From Hahellaceae bacterium (GTDB taxonomy: Bacteria; Pseudomonadota; Gammaproteobacteria; Pseudomonadales; Oleiphilaceae): a stretch of DNA of 64,000 bases. Where the stretch lies: contig JACKOB010000005.1 of the NCBI GenBank assembly GCA_024234575.1, forward strand, positions 434,001 through 498,000. Reading direction: 5' to 3'. Every line of letters starts with the position of its first letter. The first letter of the stretch is position 1. Positions 1-8,422 of this stretch are shown here, piece by piece. Position numbers and translations under genes: made by a program. The notes under the pieces are model-generated. The model ran no database searches. It was not told where the DNA came from and was given only the letters and a program-made list of their open reading frames with translations.

Positions 1-274
1 GGTTTTCGATAACAGTGAGATGCTCGAATAAATTATGATCCTGAAATAAAAAGCTGATAGGCCGTTTTTCAACAGGCACTGACAACAAACTTTTCTTTTG
101 CCAGATTATATCCCCCGCATCGGGTGCGGCGAACCCAGCGATAAGATGCAATAGCGTTGACTTCCCTACGCCACTGACACCTTGAACCCCCATCACTTTA
201 CCGGCCTCCAGACTGAAATGATAACGCAAACTGGCATCATCTCGCCTAATCGATACGTTACGGACTTCAAGCAT
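1..274 (-). CDS. thiQ: Thiamine ABC transporter ATP-binding protein ThiQ (partial, N-terminal part)
   Basis: ATPase subunit that should power thiamine/TPP import with ThiP and ThiB. Only the first 91 codons are in the window; the gene runs off the left edge. The start is the ATG whose complement lies at 272-274. A Walker A motif GVSGVGKST sits at residues 32-40, and the reading continues into a Q-loop region (FLFQDHNLF). The first 8 bases overlap the 3' end of thiP, the usual sign of translational coupling in thiBPQ operons. Transcription should depend on the TPP riboswitch upstream of thiB. The identification rests on the motif plus operon position. Confidence 0.9.
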   Translation of the reverse strand, partial: MLEVRNVSIRRDDASLRYHFSLEAGKVMGVQGVSGVGKSTLLHLIAGFAAPDAGDIIWQKKSLLSVPVEKRPISFLFQDHNLFEHLTVIEN

Positions 275-1895
275 TTTTGATACAAACCTCATGGATTTGA
301 GCAGGCTCGGATATCATTCTATGCCCACTGGATGCTGCAAACTGGAACGAACGCCACTCGACCAACCAAAGGCAGGCTGCGCACAAACATAGCAAAATCA
401 GAGACGCAAGACTGGCCTCTGCCAAGCGGTACGAACCGGCAAACTCATAGATAAGCCAAGGCAGGGTTTTCCAATCGCTATTACCAAAAATTGAAAAAAT
501 CGCGACATCTCCCATTGCCAGCACGAGAATCAAAGCAAAAGTCGACAGACAAACAGGTCGAATAAAAGGCCATTCTATTCTCCAAATATCAATTTTTTGC
601 AGCTTTAACGATCGAATGAGTGAACCATATTGGGCATCGAATTGTAGTAATCTTGGCTTTAGCTTCTGCACCGCGAAAGGAACAACAATGGCGGAATTTA
701 ACACGACCACCATCACAATACCCCAGTCATCCAGACTCACCAAGGGCAAAAGCAGCACAAATAAACCAACACTAACCACCATCGTCGGCGCCAGCAAAGC
801 ATGAGTCGCCAGCCATTCCAACAGAACTTGTTTTTTCGACTGTTTTCTAACGTGGGCATGACGAATAGGAAGCAATAAAAAGTAGGCGAACAACACCCCC
901 ACCCCGGCAGCAATACAGCCTAAAGTGACAGTAATCACAGCGGGCTTGAGATACATCTGCAGATTTAGCTTTTGCCAGGATAATTCCATGATCCCTGGAA
1001 ATATCGCCAAAACGGGTAATAACAAGAACGCAAAGGCTGCACTGTAAATACAGACCAATAGAGTTTTTCTCCAGCCTTTCATAGCAGGCGTCCAATACGA
1101 GTCGTTGCTATCTACTGACAACCACACGGGAGACCCTAACCGTGCCACCAGAATAAAAAACGCACCTGCTATCAATAACTGAGCCCAGGCAAAGATAAGT
1201 GCCTCGGCTATATTGAAGTCATATTTTAGTGACTGGTAAATCGCCACTTCCAGCGTTGTGGATTGAGGCCCCCCACCCAACGCCAATACCACGGCAAAAC
1301 TATTAAAGCAGAGAATAAAAACAAACCCGAATAGCATGATGATTGATGGTTTGAGCACGGGCCATTCAATCCACCTCAGCCGCTGCCAGCGTGTCAGTTT
1401 TAATTGTCTGGACAGTTTCCAGCTGCTATCCGCAATACCCTGCAATTGAATATAAAAAACACGCACTGCCAACGGCATATTCAAATACACATGGGCTAGC
1501 AAAATCCCGGAAAGACCATATAGATTCCAATCTGTAAAAATCCACTGCGATATATAGGGTGATAGCCACCCCGAGCGACCCAACAATGCAACCAAGCCAG
1601 TGATTAACACCAGGGTTGGCATCACAAAGCAGAGAATACAAAGAGAGAGAAAGGTTTTTTTCAAGGGAAGGCTTTTTATAAAGTAGAGGCTGCGGGCAAT
1701 GGGCCAGGCCAGAAGCACAGATACCAAGGCGCTTAACAGACCCTGTCCCAGGGAGAATATTACAATCTGATGAAAGTAAGCATCATCTAAAACAGACCAG
1801 TCAAACCCCGCTTCATCAAAGTTAAAGAGCCCCACAAAGGCCATAACGGTAAGCGACAGCACCACCACAAAGGGCACCGTCAGCAACCATTTCAT
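267..1895 (-). CDS. thiP: Thiamine ABC transporter permease ThiP
   Basis: Inner-membrane permease of the thiamine/thiamine pyrophosphate importer. The 542 residues are near the usual ThiP length and form a duplicated binding-protein-dependent permease: about twelve hydrophobic segments in two halves, each ending in an EAA-type loop (residues near 170-190, and again near 435-450, around IDIWRIEWPFIRP). It lies between thiB (30 bp upstream) and thiQ (8-bp overlap), so the three genes form one operon. No other function fits this combination of length, internal duplication and context. Confidence 0.93.
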   Translation of the reverse strand: MKWLLTVPFVVVLSLTVMAFVGLFNFDEAGFDWSVLDDAYFHQIVIFSLGQGLLSALVSVLLAWPIARSLYFIKSLPLKKTFLSLCILCFVMPTLVLITGLVALLGRSGWLSPYISQWIFTDWNLYGLSGILLAHVYLNMPLAVRVFYIQLQGIADSSWKLSRQLKLTRWQRLRWIEWPVLKPSIIMLFGFVFILCFNSFAVVLALGGGPQSTTLEVAIYQSLKYDFNIAEALIFAWAQLLIAGAFFILVARLGSPVWLSVDSNDSYWTPAMKGWRKTLLVCIYSAAFAFLLLPVLAIFPGIMELSWQKLNLQMYLKPAVITVTLGCIAAGVGVLFAYFLLLPIRHAHVRKQSKKQVLLEWLATHALLAPTMVVSVGLFVLLLPLVSLDDWGIVMVVVLNSAIVVPFAVQKLKPRLLQFDAQYGSLIRSLKLQKIDIWRIEWPFIRPVCLSTFALILVLAMGDVAIFSIFGNSDWKTLPWLIYEFAGSYRLAEASLASLILLCLCAACLWLVEWRSFQFAASSGHRMISEPAQIHEVCIKNA

Positions 1896-1925
1896 TTAAA
1901 AGCCCCTCCTGATCGAGAAATCATT

Positions 1926-2981
1926 TTAACGACTGGCGGCGCTACGCCACTCCTTGATCCAGGCTTGCCGGTTAGCCGCCACTTCCGACGGTGAGAACCC
2001 TATGCGCTCTGGTTTGATGAGCGTTGAAAAAGCATCGGGCAAGTTAACCTCAACTACCGGCAACATCCAGTTGGTAACAGGAATGATTGCCTGAGCCTCT
2101 GCCGAGATAAGAAATCGAAGAAAATCATTGCCCAGCTTCTGCTTCGTTGTTGCAGCCGTTAATGCAGCAACCTCGACCTGCGCCACATGCCCTTCCGCAA
2201 ATTTTGCTGCTCTAATATGATCTTTATTTTCGGCAACGATATGGTAAGCAGGCGACGTGCTGTAACTGAGCACATAATCCGCATCACCTTTTAAAAACAT
2301 ACTATAAGCTTCCCACCACCCCTTGGTCACCGTCACCGTGTGCGTCGATAATTTCTGCCAGGCATCAGCAGCCTTCTCTCCATACACGGCTTTCATCCAT
2401 ATCATCAACCCTTGACCAGGCGTGCTTGTGCGAGGGTCTTGATAGATTACCGCCGCATCAGAATTGACTAACGCTTGTAAAGAACTCACAGGGGATTTAA
2501 CTTTAGTACTATCGTAGACAAACGAAAAATAACCATAATCAAAGGGTACAAATTCTTCATCATGCCACTTAAGTGCCGCTTTGATTGATGAAAGGTCGAC
2601 ACTATGAGGCTGAACCAAACTCTCTTTTCTGGCAACCTCCATCAACGCATCATCGATACCCAATATAACATCCGCTTTGGTTCGCTCTTTTTCGATACGC
2701 ATACGATTAAGAATGCTAACGCCATCTTCTACCGCAACAAATACCAGGTCACAGGCACATTGTTTTTCGAATGCTGCCTCTAATTTTGGGCCTGGCCCCC
2801 ACTCTGAAACAAAAGAATCATAGGTGTAAACTGTCAGCTCTTCAGCAGAGGAGGTAAAACTTGCCAGTGCGGCCGCGAGAAAAAGCCCCCTGCGGCTGGA
2901 TGTAAATGCCAAAAAACAAAATTTCGATAATGGTGAAAGAAAGAATTGAACGGCAAAGGATTTCGATAAAAAGCGTAACAT
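1926..2981 (-). CDS. thiB: Thiamine-binding periplasmic protein ThiB
   Basis: Periplasmic receptor that delivers thiamine and its phosphates to ThiPQ. The mature part starts with the family-typical LTVYTYDSFVSEWGPGP and ends in an Arg/Trp-rich tail. The N-terminus is long for a signal peptide: a basic RRG followed by LFLAAALASFTSSA is the likely signal core, so translation may start downstream of the annotated ATG, for example at a TTG about 24 codons in. It is the first gene of thiBPQ and lies about 80 bp after a TPP riboswitch, so it should be repressed when TPP is plentiful. Confidence 0.93.
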   Translation of the reverse strand: MLRFLSKSFAVQFFLSPLSKFCFLAFTSSRRGLFLAAALASFTSSAEELTVYTYDSFVSEWGPGPKLEAAFEKQCACDLVFVAVEDGVSILNRMRIEKERTKADVILGIDDALMEVARKESLVQPHSVDLSSIKAALKWHDEEFVPFDYGYFSFVYDSTKVKSPVSSLQALVNSDAAVIYQDPRTSTPGQGLMIWMKAVYGEKAADAWQKLSTHTVTVTKGWWEAYSMFLKGDADYVLSYSTSPAYHIVAENKDHIRAAKFAEGHVAQVEVAALTAATTKQKLGNDFLRFLISAEAQAIIPVTNWMLPVVEVNLPDAFSTLIKPERIGFSPSEVAANRQAWIKEWRSAASR

Positions 2982-3060
2982 ATCAACAAGCGCCTATTTG
3001 AGACAAAGGGAAGAGATGTCTCACCGCTCTTGAAAACATCAAGACAAGGCTTCGATATCG

Positions 3061-3150
3061 CTCATTCCCTCCGCCAGTATTAACCGGATCAGGTTCAACG
3101 GGTAAGATCTCAGCAAAGAGTTAATGACACCAACCCTTCGCACCCCGATA
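3061..3150 (-). promoter_or_regulatory. TPP riboswitch (THI element)
   Basis: On the minus strand the conserved THI-box blocks appear in order: GGGGTGC, then CTGAGAT, ACCCGTTGAACCTGATC, GGTTAATACTGGCGGAGGGA. These are the pyrimidine- and pyrophosphate-sensing cores of the TPP aptamer. It sits in the leader of thiB, so it should shut off thiBPQ when TPP is abundant. No obvious terminator hairpin was found between the aptamer and thiB, so control by hiding the ribosome binding site is more likely (inference). Confidence 0.95.
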
Positions 3151-3230
3151 AGAGATGCAAAAATCTTAGCACAGTGATTAGAAGCAGGCTATTTGTTATT
3201 CTTTCTCTTCCTGCCAAAGCAGTTTACACA

Positions 3231-4148
3231 ATGACAGAAAACAACGTTCAAACAATTTCAGAAATACAACAACGGGAAGCTAACGCTTTTTTGGATGGCA
3301 ATGCGTGCTGGCAAAAAATTGATAACTCTGGCACAACGAACAAGATATATCGTGGCACCTTAAATAAGCGATCTTTTATCCTCAGACTCAATCAGCAAAA
3401 CAGCGCTTTGATCGGTGTTTGTCGCCAACGCGAAAACAGCGTACTCAAAGTAATTCAGCCATACCCTTGGGCGGTAAACGTTATCCACAATAACTGGCGA
3501 CGCGGCTGGTGCCTTATGCAAGATCATGGCAAAAGACTCCCCCCTGGCAACACCTGTGACAGTTCTCGACAGCAGATTTACTCCCTAATGGCACACTGCC
3601 AGTCACCAGGCTTCCAATGGGCAGATGCAGCTCACGCTCCCAGTAACGCCGCTACTGCGTCAGATTTAGCCATAAACTACTCAACGCTACTAAATAGTTA
3701 TCGGTGTTTTTTCGGCCAACATGCAATAGAAAAAAACGCCGACCACGTGGTGGGTGAGCGCATCAACAACCTGATCTTAGATATAGAGCCCTTGCAAGAA
3801 CTCATCCTCCATACACAAGATTTGCTGCAACAGCTACCCAAACTACCACATTGCCTGGTGCATCATGACTTACACCCAGGAAATATTTGCTTGGACAACC
3901 AGCAAATTAAAGTGATCGATTGGGAATACGCGGGTATCGGCAACCCTTTAATTGACGCCATCGCATTAAGAAGACATTGGGATTTTAGTATACAAGAACT
4001 CGCTTCCCTGCCTATATTTTCTCAGCTTAAGCAACAGGATTTAAAACAGGGGCTGGATATTTCAGAGCAAGTCGTCGATTCTCTGGAAACACTTTGGAGC
4101 CGGGCACAGACCATTAGCAAAACGACGACTAAGCAGCGTACTGCGTAA
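3231..4148 (+). CDS. ThiK-like phosphotransferase (APH/choline kinase fold)
   Basis: A kinase of the aminoglycoside phosphotransferase/choline kinase fold. The Brenner motif HHDLHPGN is at residues about 211-218 and the metal-binding IDWEYA at 229-234. It diverges from the riboswitch-controlled thiBPQ operon, so salvage phosphorylation of thiamine (ThiK role) is the best guess, but the fold also covers choline and other small-alcohol kinases. The start used is the ATG at 3231; an in-frame GTG at 3174 would add 19 residues and lie almost against the riboswitch. No strong ribosome binding site decides between them. Confidence 0.75.
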   Translation: MTENNVQTISEIQQREANAFLDGNACWQKIDNSGTTNKIYRGTLNKRSFILRLNQQNSALIGVCRQRENSVLKVIQPYPWAVNVIHNNWRRGWCLMQDHGKRLPPGNTCDSSRQQIYSLMAHCQSPGFQWADAAHAPSNAATASDLAINYSTLLNSYRCFFGQHAIEKNADHVVGERINNLILDIEPLQELILHTQDLLQQLPKLPHCLVHHDLHPGNICLDNQQIKVIDWEYAGIGNPLIDAIALRRHWDFSIQELASLPIFSQLKQQDLKQGLDISEQVVDSLETLWSRAQTISKTTTKQRTA

Positions 4149-4202
4149 CACTGCAATTGCCACAAAACCACGACTAATTTGTTACACAACTAACCGCTGT
4201 CG

Positions 4203-4451
4203 TTAGTTAAGCCTTTGCCCCGAACGATATAGCTGAAATGCTTTTTCCACCTCAGGTATCGTCAAACCTAACTTGCCCGCAACCCTTTTAAGTTGGTCTT
4301 TCGACGGTTGAGTTACCTCATCCGGCAAGTAAAAACTGACATTCTGCCCCAATTCTAACCACTCACTTCGAGACATATTCATTACGATGTCATCACTCAT
4401 CATTCCGACCATGTCATCACCTTTTATCGTTATGAAAAACATAGAACTCAA
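4203..4451 (-). CDS. Hypothetical small protein (82 aa)
   Basis: Not recognised. The Met-rich N-terminus has several possible starts (Met1, Met4, Met14). The C-terminal half, from about residue 45, looks like a small helical unit (SKDQLKRVAGKLGLTIPEV). It converges on the ThiK-like gene and stands at the edge of the toxin-tip region. There is no clear signal peptide or membrane segment. It could be a real small gene or an acquired fragment. Confidence 0.4.
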   Translation of the reverse strand: MSSMFFITIKGDDMVGMMSDDIVMNMSRSEWLELGQNVSFYLPDEVTQPSKDQLKRVAGKLGLTIPEVEKAFQLYRSGQRLN

Positions 4452-4516
4452 AAAAGCTTCTGGATTAATCTTATAACAACAACCACAAAATTATCGTTAC
4501 TATTTGTTAAGATAGT

Positions 4517-4716
4517 TTATAGACGTGGGAGGTTATTATTTTCGTTATTGCGGGCACAGAGATTGGGAATAGATAACGCCAGCAGTGGATCGATTATGAT
4601 GGGCGTGTATTGTCTGCCCACCAAGGCGTCCTGCAAGGGGCTAAGCCCTAACGGATTTGTGTAACGGATAGGGTTATCGGCGGCGTAGAGATAGGAGTAG
4701 CCATCACATATTCTTT
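4517..4716 (-). pseudogene. Remnant of an Rhs-family core C-terminus
   Basis: Read on the minus strand, one frame gives DGYSYLYAADNPIRYTNPLG followed by about 40 residues to a TAA at 4517-4519. This resembles the end of the conserved Rhs core (Y-x-Y...NP...Y-x-DP-x-G), with N in place of the usual D before PLG. No start codon or upstream core exists, because the sequence before it is direct-repeat copy 1. The short tail after PLGLS shows no toxin domain I recognise. Best read as a leftover of recombination at an Rhs locus. Confidence 0.6.
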
Positions 4717-4812
4717 GACCACCAAAAATACCCCTAGTTCCCTTAAGTAAGTGCTTCCAATACGCTCTATTGCGAGTTGGTCATTTAAAAATCAATACAA
4801 CCCCGTTTGGCT
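4708..4812. repeat. Direct repeat, copy 1 (about 105 bp)
   Basis: Nearly identical to 6505-6610, same orientation. Differences seen are one base fewer in a run of A and one substitution near the right end. It sits between the presumed immunity gene at 4846-5235 and the Rhs core remnant. It carries no convincing gene and no terminal inverted repeats. Confidence 0.95.
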
Positions 4813-4845
4813 GCGACCCCGTTTCGCTAGGACAACCTAGCTCGT

Positions 4846-5235
4846 TTAGAAGTCATCACTTAATTCGAGACCACTAGAACCTTTTTGTGCGTAGATAGAT
4901 TCGTATTGAAATGATAACGCAAATTCAAAAGAAGTTTGTTCTGATAGATTCAGAACAAACTTCTTCACATCATCAAATGGATTAGGCAATGTGGCATCGA
5001 CATCAAAATAGATCCGCAATCCAACCGACCAGCCTGCATCTTCCAAGTCTTCTGTTAATATCGTGACATCTTCAAGGTTTGTCTTAACTGACATTGATAC
5101 ATTTGTATTAGGTAAGACTAAAGAAAGTCCGGCTTCCGTCTCAGACAAATCCGAATATTCAACACCCGCTAAAGCCTTTTTAATATCTTCAAGTCTAACA
5201 CCCTGAGCAATTTCTAAATTGAGAGTCATTGACAT
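4846..5235 (-). CDS. Presumed immunity protein for the interrupted nuclease toxin
   Basis: 129-residue acidic protein with no signal peptide or membrane segment. Its ATG comes one base after the stop of the toxin reading frame at 5237, the standard toxin-then-immunity layout of CDI and Rhs modules. I cannot assign a named immunity family from sequence alone. By position it should bind and neutralise the tRNase-type tip upstream. It appears intact although the toxin is broken, as expected if immunity is still useful against siblings carrying a live toxin. Confidence 0.65.
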   Translation of the reverse strand: MSMTLNLEIAQGVRLEDIKKALAGVEYSDLSETEAGLSLVLPNTNVSMSVKTNLEDVTILTEDLEDAGWSVGLRIYFDVDATLPNPFDDVKKFVLNLSEQTSFEFALSFQYESIYAQKGSSGLELSDDF

Positions 5236-5236
5236 C

Positions 5237-6490
5237 TTAAAACTTCCTCAATAAAACGCTTTCACCATCTATCAAATAAAGGTTTTGTAAACCATTCACT
5301 GGCTTTTGATCCAAAAATATCAACATATCTGCCGAAGACAAGGGAGAATCGGTAATGTTCAAAACGATATCCGGTGATTGGTGTTCAACCTTGTGAATCA
5401 TATTATCCCTAATAGTGTTCGGGTTTTTAGACTTCGGAGAATACACACCTGCGGGTCTTCCATTGATATCTTAATCCGGATTGCCTCCTTTCCGTCCCGT
5501 ATTAGGTAAATGCGTTACATCCAAGCCTCGATTCGATAAGATTTCTGCTGCTTCATTTTGCCTATTGAGAGAACGAACCATGTCAGCATTCGCATTTGGA
5601 TGAGGCAACTCAGGCTCTCCTCTTAAGGTGCCGGGTTTTACACTCAATAGCTCAGTGTTTGGAACACCAACCACCGTCCTAGCAGTCGGCGCATGCGCTA
5701 AGTCATAAAACTTACCATCATGACCGCGATATACAACATCACCATTCGCATTTTTCCACTGATCCTGCCCATATTCCGTCTTTTGCGCGATGGGATTATA
5801 GCCTTCCGGCACTGAGTGGTAACAGCGGTTATGCACCCATACCGCATCAGCCTCATCATTCGCCGCCACAAAGTACGTGTGAAAATCCGACACCGTCAGG
5901 TTAAACGCTTGCAGTGGTTTTAGCTCTATTTTGACTGAAACTACCTCGGCCCAAGTACTGCTATCATTCAGCAAGCGGAAACCTGCTTTCAGATTGGCGG
6001 CATCTACCCAGGCGCCGTTTGTTATCTCTCCCTGATAGACATGCCCTTCTGATGATGAGACAGCAATGGCTCTTTGTGGTAGTTGCACAAAGTACGGATG
6101 AATCTGGTTTGATACGATGGTTTGTATTTTGCCACTTTCACTATTTTGTACAGTGACGCTCACGGTTTCTTCATACGGGTTAGAGTATTGGGCAAGCACG
6201 GATTTATAGCCGACTTGGCCACTCGCTTCGTCTCGCGACCAGACTTGATCACCTGCCCTCAGATCGCGAATGGGTGAGAATCCCATGTTGGTTTTCACCA
6301 GGGTGTCGCCATGGAATGAGCAGGTTCCTGTGGCCAATTTCGCTTCTCGTTTAATAAGAAACTTTTCAAAAGAGTTCTCTAGCGCTTCTTTTGCCGACCT
6401 GGACACAACCCCTATTTTCGCTACCGCATGCTCAATCGCTTTTTTGGATACAACCTTGACCCCTTGGGCCAGCAACGCAACGAGTGCCAT
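5237..6490 (-). pseudogene. Polymorphic toxin fragment: Hint pretoxin domain plus CdiA-CT-like tRNA nuclease tip, with in-frame stop
   Basis: The first reading segment (6490-5471, 339 aa) has a Hint autoprocessing domain. It starts at Cys57 (CSFHGDTLVKT), runs through the DLRAGDQVWSRDE block and ends near AVWVHNRC at about 217-223. From about residue 305 the sequence (NRQNEAAEILSNRGLDVTHL, then GGNPD) resembles the CdiA C-terminal tRNA nuclease family. A TAA at 5473-5471 interrupts it. The same frame continues at once with DINGRPAGVYSPKSKNP and runs to 5237, completing the domain. A substitution in one codon, for example from TAT (Tyr), would explain the stop. Gly also replaces the Asp usually found before VYSP. 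The N-terminus is missing; the frame is open back into the direct repeat without a start. Confidence 0.8.
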
Positions 6491-6504
6491 TCGGGTCGCA
6501 ATGA

Positions 6505-6610
6505 ATATTCTTTGACCACCAAAAAATACCCCTAGTTCCCTTAAGTAAGTGCTTCCAATACGCTCTATTGCGAGTTGGTCATTTAAAAATCAATACAACC
6601 CCGTTTCGCT
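6505..6610. repeat. Direct repeat, copy 2 (about 106 bp)
   Basis: Second copy of the repeat at 4708-4812, same orientation. It lies between an upstream immunity-like gene (6652-7191) and the Hint/nuclease toxin fragment that begins about 15 bp beyond it. Both copies thus mark the junction after an immunity gene and before the next toxin-related segment. A frame through the repeat is open into the toxin fragment here, but copy 1 has one A fewer and breaks that frame. Confidence 0.95.
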
Positions 6611-6651
6611 TGCTCCCGCATTCGTCAGACCATTCAGATAAATGCAAGTCA

Positions 6652-7191
6652 TCAGGGAAGCTTATTTTTTAACGCCAACCACTCTTTGAGGTCTTCGTGA
6701 ATACCATTGCAATTCTTTAGTGGTTCTAAAGCATTCAAAATATTTTTAAGATTTCTTAATCTTGTGATCTCGTCCTTTGGAATAGTTACCCAACTGCGGG
6801 ATTTCTCTTCAGCCTCCTCTGGAGTTAAATTCACTTTCCTGAAAAACCACTGCCTGATAGACCTGATATCTAACAGCTCTTCTTCACAATCAATTCCTAA
6901 ATGACCGATCGCTTTAACCTTTATTCGAAGCATGGAAATCTCATGACCTAGCTTCAAGTTTTCATTAGCGCTGTGTTCAGCCAGAAAATTATGTATTTTC
7001 AGGGCTGCCAACAACCACTTTTTACCGTTTACGCTGTTACCCATATCAAACGACTTTTGGGCTGCACCAATACACTGACTGCTTAGTCCTAGCCAATTGA
7101 CATCCGCATCTAAATTATCGGTTTGATCTAATTGTGATGCTAAGTCAAGAACTGCATCTACACCTTCTATTAACAATGAAGAAATGTCCAA
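6652..7191 (-). CDS. Presumed immunity protein (179 aa) for the adjacent toxin tip
   Basis: Mostly helical, charged, apparently cytosolic protein with no recognised domain. It starts 14 bp after the stop of the toxin-tip fragment at 7206-7616, matching toxin-immunity order. No signal peptide. The role as an immunity protein is inferred only from position and from the flanking displaced toxin modules. Confidence 0.55.
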   Translation of the reverse strand: MDISSLLIEGVDAVLDLASQLDQTDNLDADVNWLGLSSQCIGAAQKSFDMGNSVNGKKWLLAALKIHNFLAEHSANENLKLGHEISMLRIKVKAIGHLGIDCEEELLDIRSIRQWFFRKVNLTPEEAEEKSRSWVTIPKDEITRLRNLKNILNALEPLKNCNGIHEDLKEWLALKNKLP

Positions 7192-7205
7192 AGTCGCTCC
7201 TTCTG

Positions 7206-7616
7206 TTATTCAAATAAATTCGGGACAACGTCAAAAAAATCAATTCCATGCTTCTTAAATTCCTCCACTCCAATTTGAAGACTTTCTTCCGATGCTTGGA
7301 TATGGCCAGTTTGGCGATTAATTGTGATGCCAACTCTTTTACTACCGCTGATTGCTATTTCCGCTTCACCAGCAGCCAGTACCGGCTGTCCATTTGTTAA
7401 TACAGAGTGCTTTAATTCAACCTCATTAATATACTTAGGGAAACTCTGATTAATTGCCCGCGCAGGCGGATAACTGCGTTGGGTGGTACTCGACAGCTCG
7501 CCTATCTCTATGATATGCCTCGCTTTCTGTGTTCCGGCCGCCTTGCTCTTCATCCTGCTCGGTAAATTAATCAGAGGGTCCTTAGTTAAATTTCTACTAC
7601 CCGCGTCATAATTTGT
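7206..7616 (-). pseudogene. Displaced toxin C-terminal tip lacking its 5' end
   Basis: The frame is open from a TAA just beyond 7616 down to 7206 without a start at its natural beginning. It reads TNYDAGSRNLTKDPLINLP before the first Met at 7553. An annotator would call a 115-aa protein from 7553, but the coding-like sequence extends 21 codons further, so this is a C-terminal fragment, not a complete gene. The segment KHSVLTNGQPVLAAGEAEIA and the GITINRQTGHI block look like a compact enzymatic tip, but I cannot name its toxin class. It is followed after 14 bp by the 179-aa immunity candidate. Confidence 0.6.
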
Positions 7617-7734
7617 TTAAAATAAACACATCTTGTCTAATTTTCAGTCTCCATTTTAGCGTTCATTCTCATGCGCCACTGGCAATACCGCTGGGTCACT
7701 GCATCTATGATTTAAGTCTGGCTCGAACAGAAGC

Positions 7735-8292
7735 TCATTCAACACCACAATAAGATTTGATTTCTGGTATCGCCTCTTGATAGCCAAAGGCAATAAATGC
7801 CATATAACCCTGACTATTCAGGAGTTCTATCCAGTGGTGTTGTTTCTCTGAGGTGGTTGCCCTGGCATCAGGCCTCTTAAGCTCACAGCGTAAACCGTGG
7901 TACTGACCGACTGGCATATCAAGAGAAATATCTGGAAAGCCCGCCTTGAGGCCAGCAGAAAGCAACCTTCCCCGCTCGACTTTTCCCCTTGCACCAGCAT
8001 TAGGTGTTGCATAAAGAAACTGGTAAATATCTGGATGATAAACCTCGAAGTAATGAAAGATATAACACTGGTGGAAATGTTCCTGATTGCCATAATACTG
8101 TGCGGGTCTTTTTAACAAAGATAATAATGCCTTGGAGTGCGGCGAGTCTCGAAATGACCAGGCATCATCAGGAAAAGGTAACCCAATTTTTTGGGCATTG
8201 GCGCCGGGCAATTTTGCATTTGCTCCTCCATCGCTCTTGCCTTGCCGCTTACTACTTAGAAAGGCTTCATATTCCTTTTCGGAAAAACGCAT
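7735..8292 (-). CDS. VRR-NUC domain nuclease
   Basis: 185 residues with a VRR-NUC fold (PD-(D/E)XK superfamily) in the C-terminal half. PNAGARGKVERGRLLSAGLK leads into GFPDISL, then LRCELKRPDARATTSEKQ, giving the expected D...E-x-K catalytic set, followed by the closing GYMAFIAFGYQEA strand. Such stand-alone VRR-NUC proteins are common in phages and mobile DNA. The N-terminal 70 residues look like a linker. It stands next to the toxin-tip region with a 120-bp gap, so it may belong to the same acquired segment. Substrate unknown. Confidence 0.8.
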   Translation of the reverse strand: MRFSEKEYEAFLSSKRQGKSDGGANAKLPGANAQKIGLPFPDDAWSFRDSPHSKALLSLLKRPAQYYGNQEHFHQCYIFHYFEVYHPDIYQFLYATPNAGARGKVERGRLLSAGLKAGFPDISLDMPVGQYHGLRCELKRPDARATTSEKQHHWIELLNSQGYMAFIAFGYQEAIPEIKSYCGVE

Positions 8293-8422
8293 CGGCTCTC
8301 TCTCTTGAAGTGTCTCGTTTTTTTTAATATGGTCGAACGAAGAGCATATCAGACAACCTGCAGAACGTCAGCGCATCGATAGCAATTACACCACGCATTT
8401 ATTACTCATTAGAGGGATTACT

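Noticed and set aside
616..804. Plus-strand 62-residue frame inside thiP
   Set aside because: Antisense shadow of a membrane-protein gene with no supporting signals.
4708..4812. The 106-bp repeat as a small coding gene
   Set aside because: The two copies differ by one base in an A-run that changes the frame, and no start codon or ribosome site fits.
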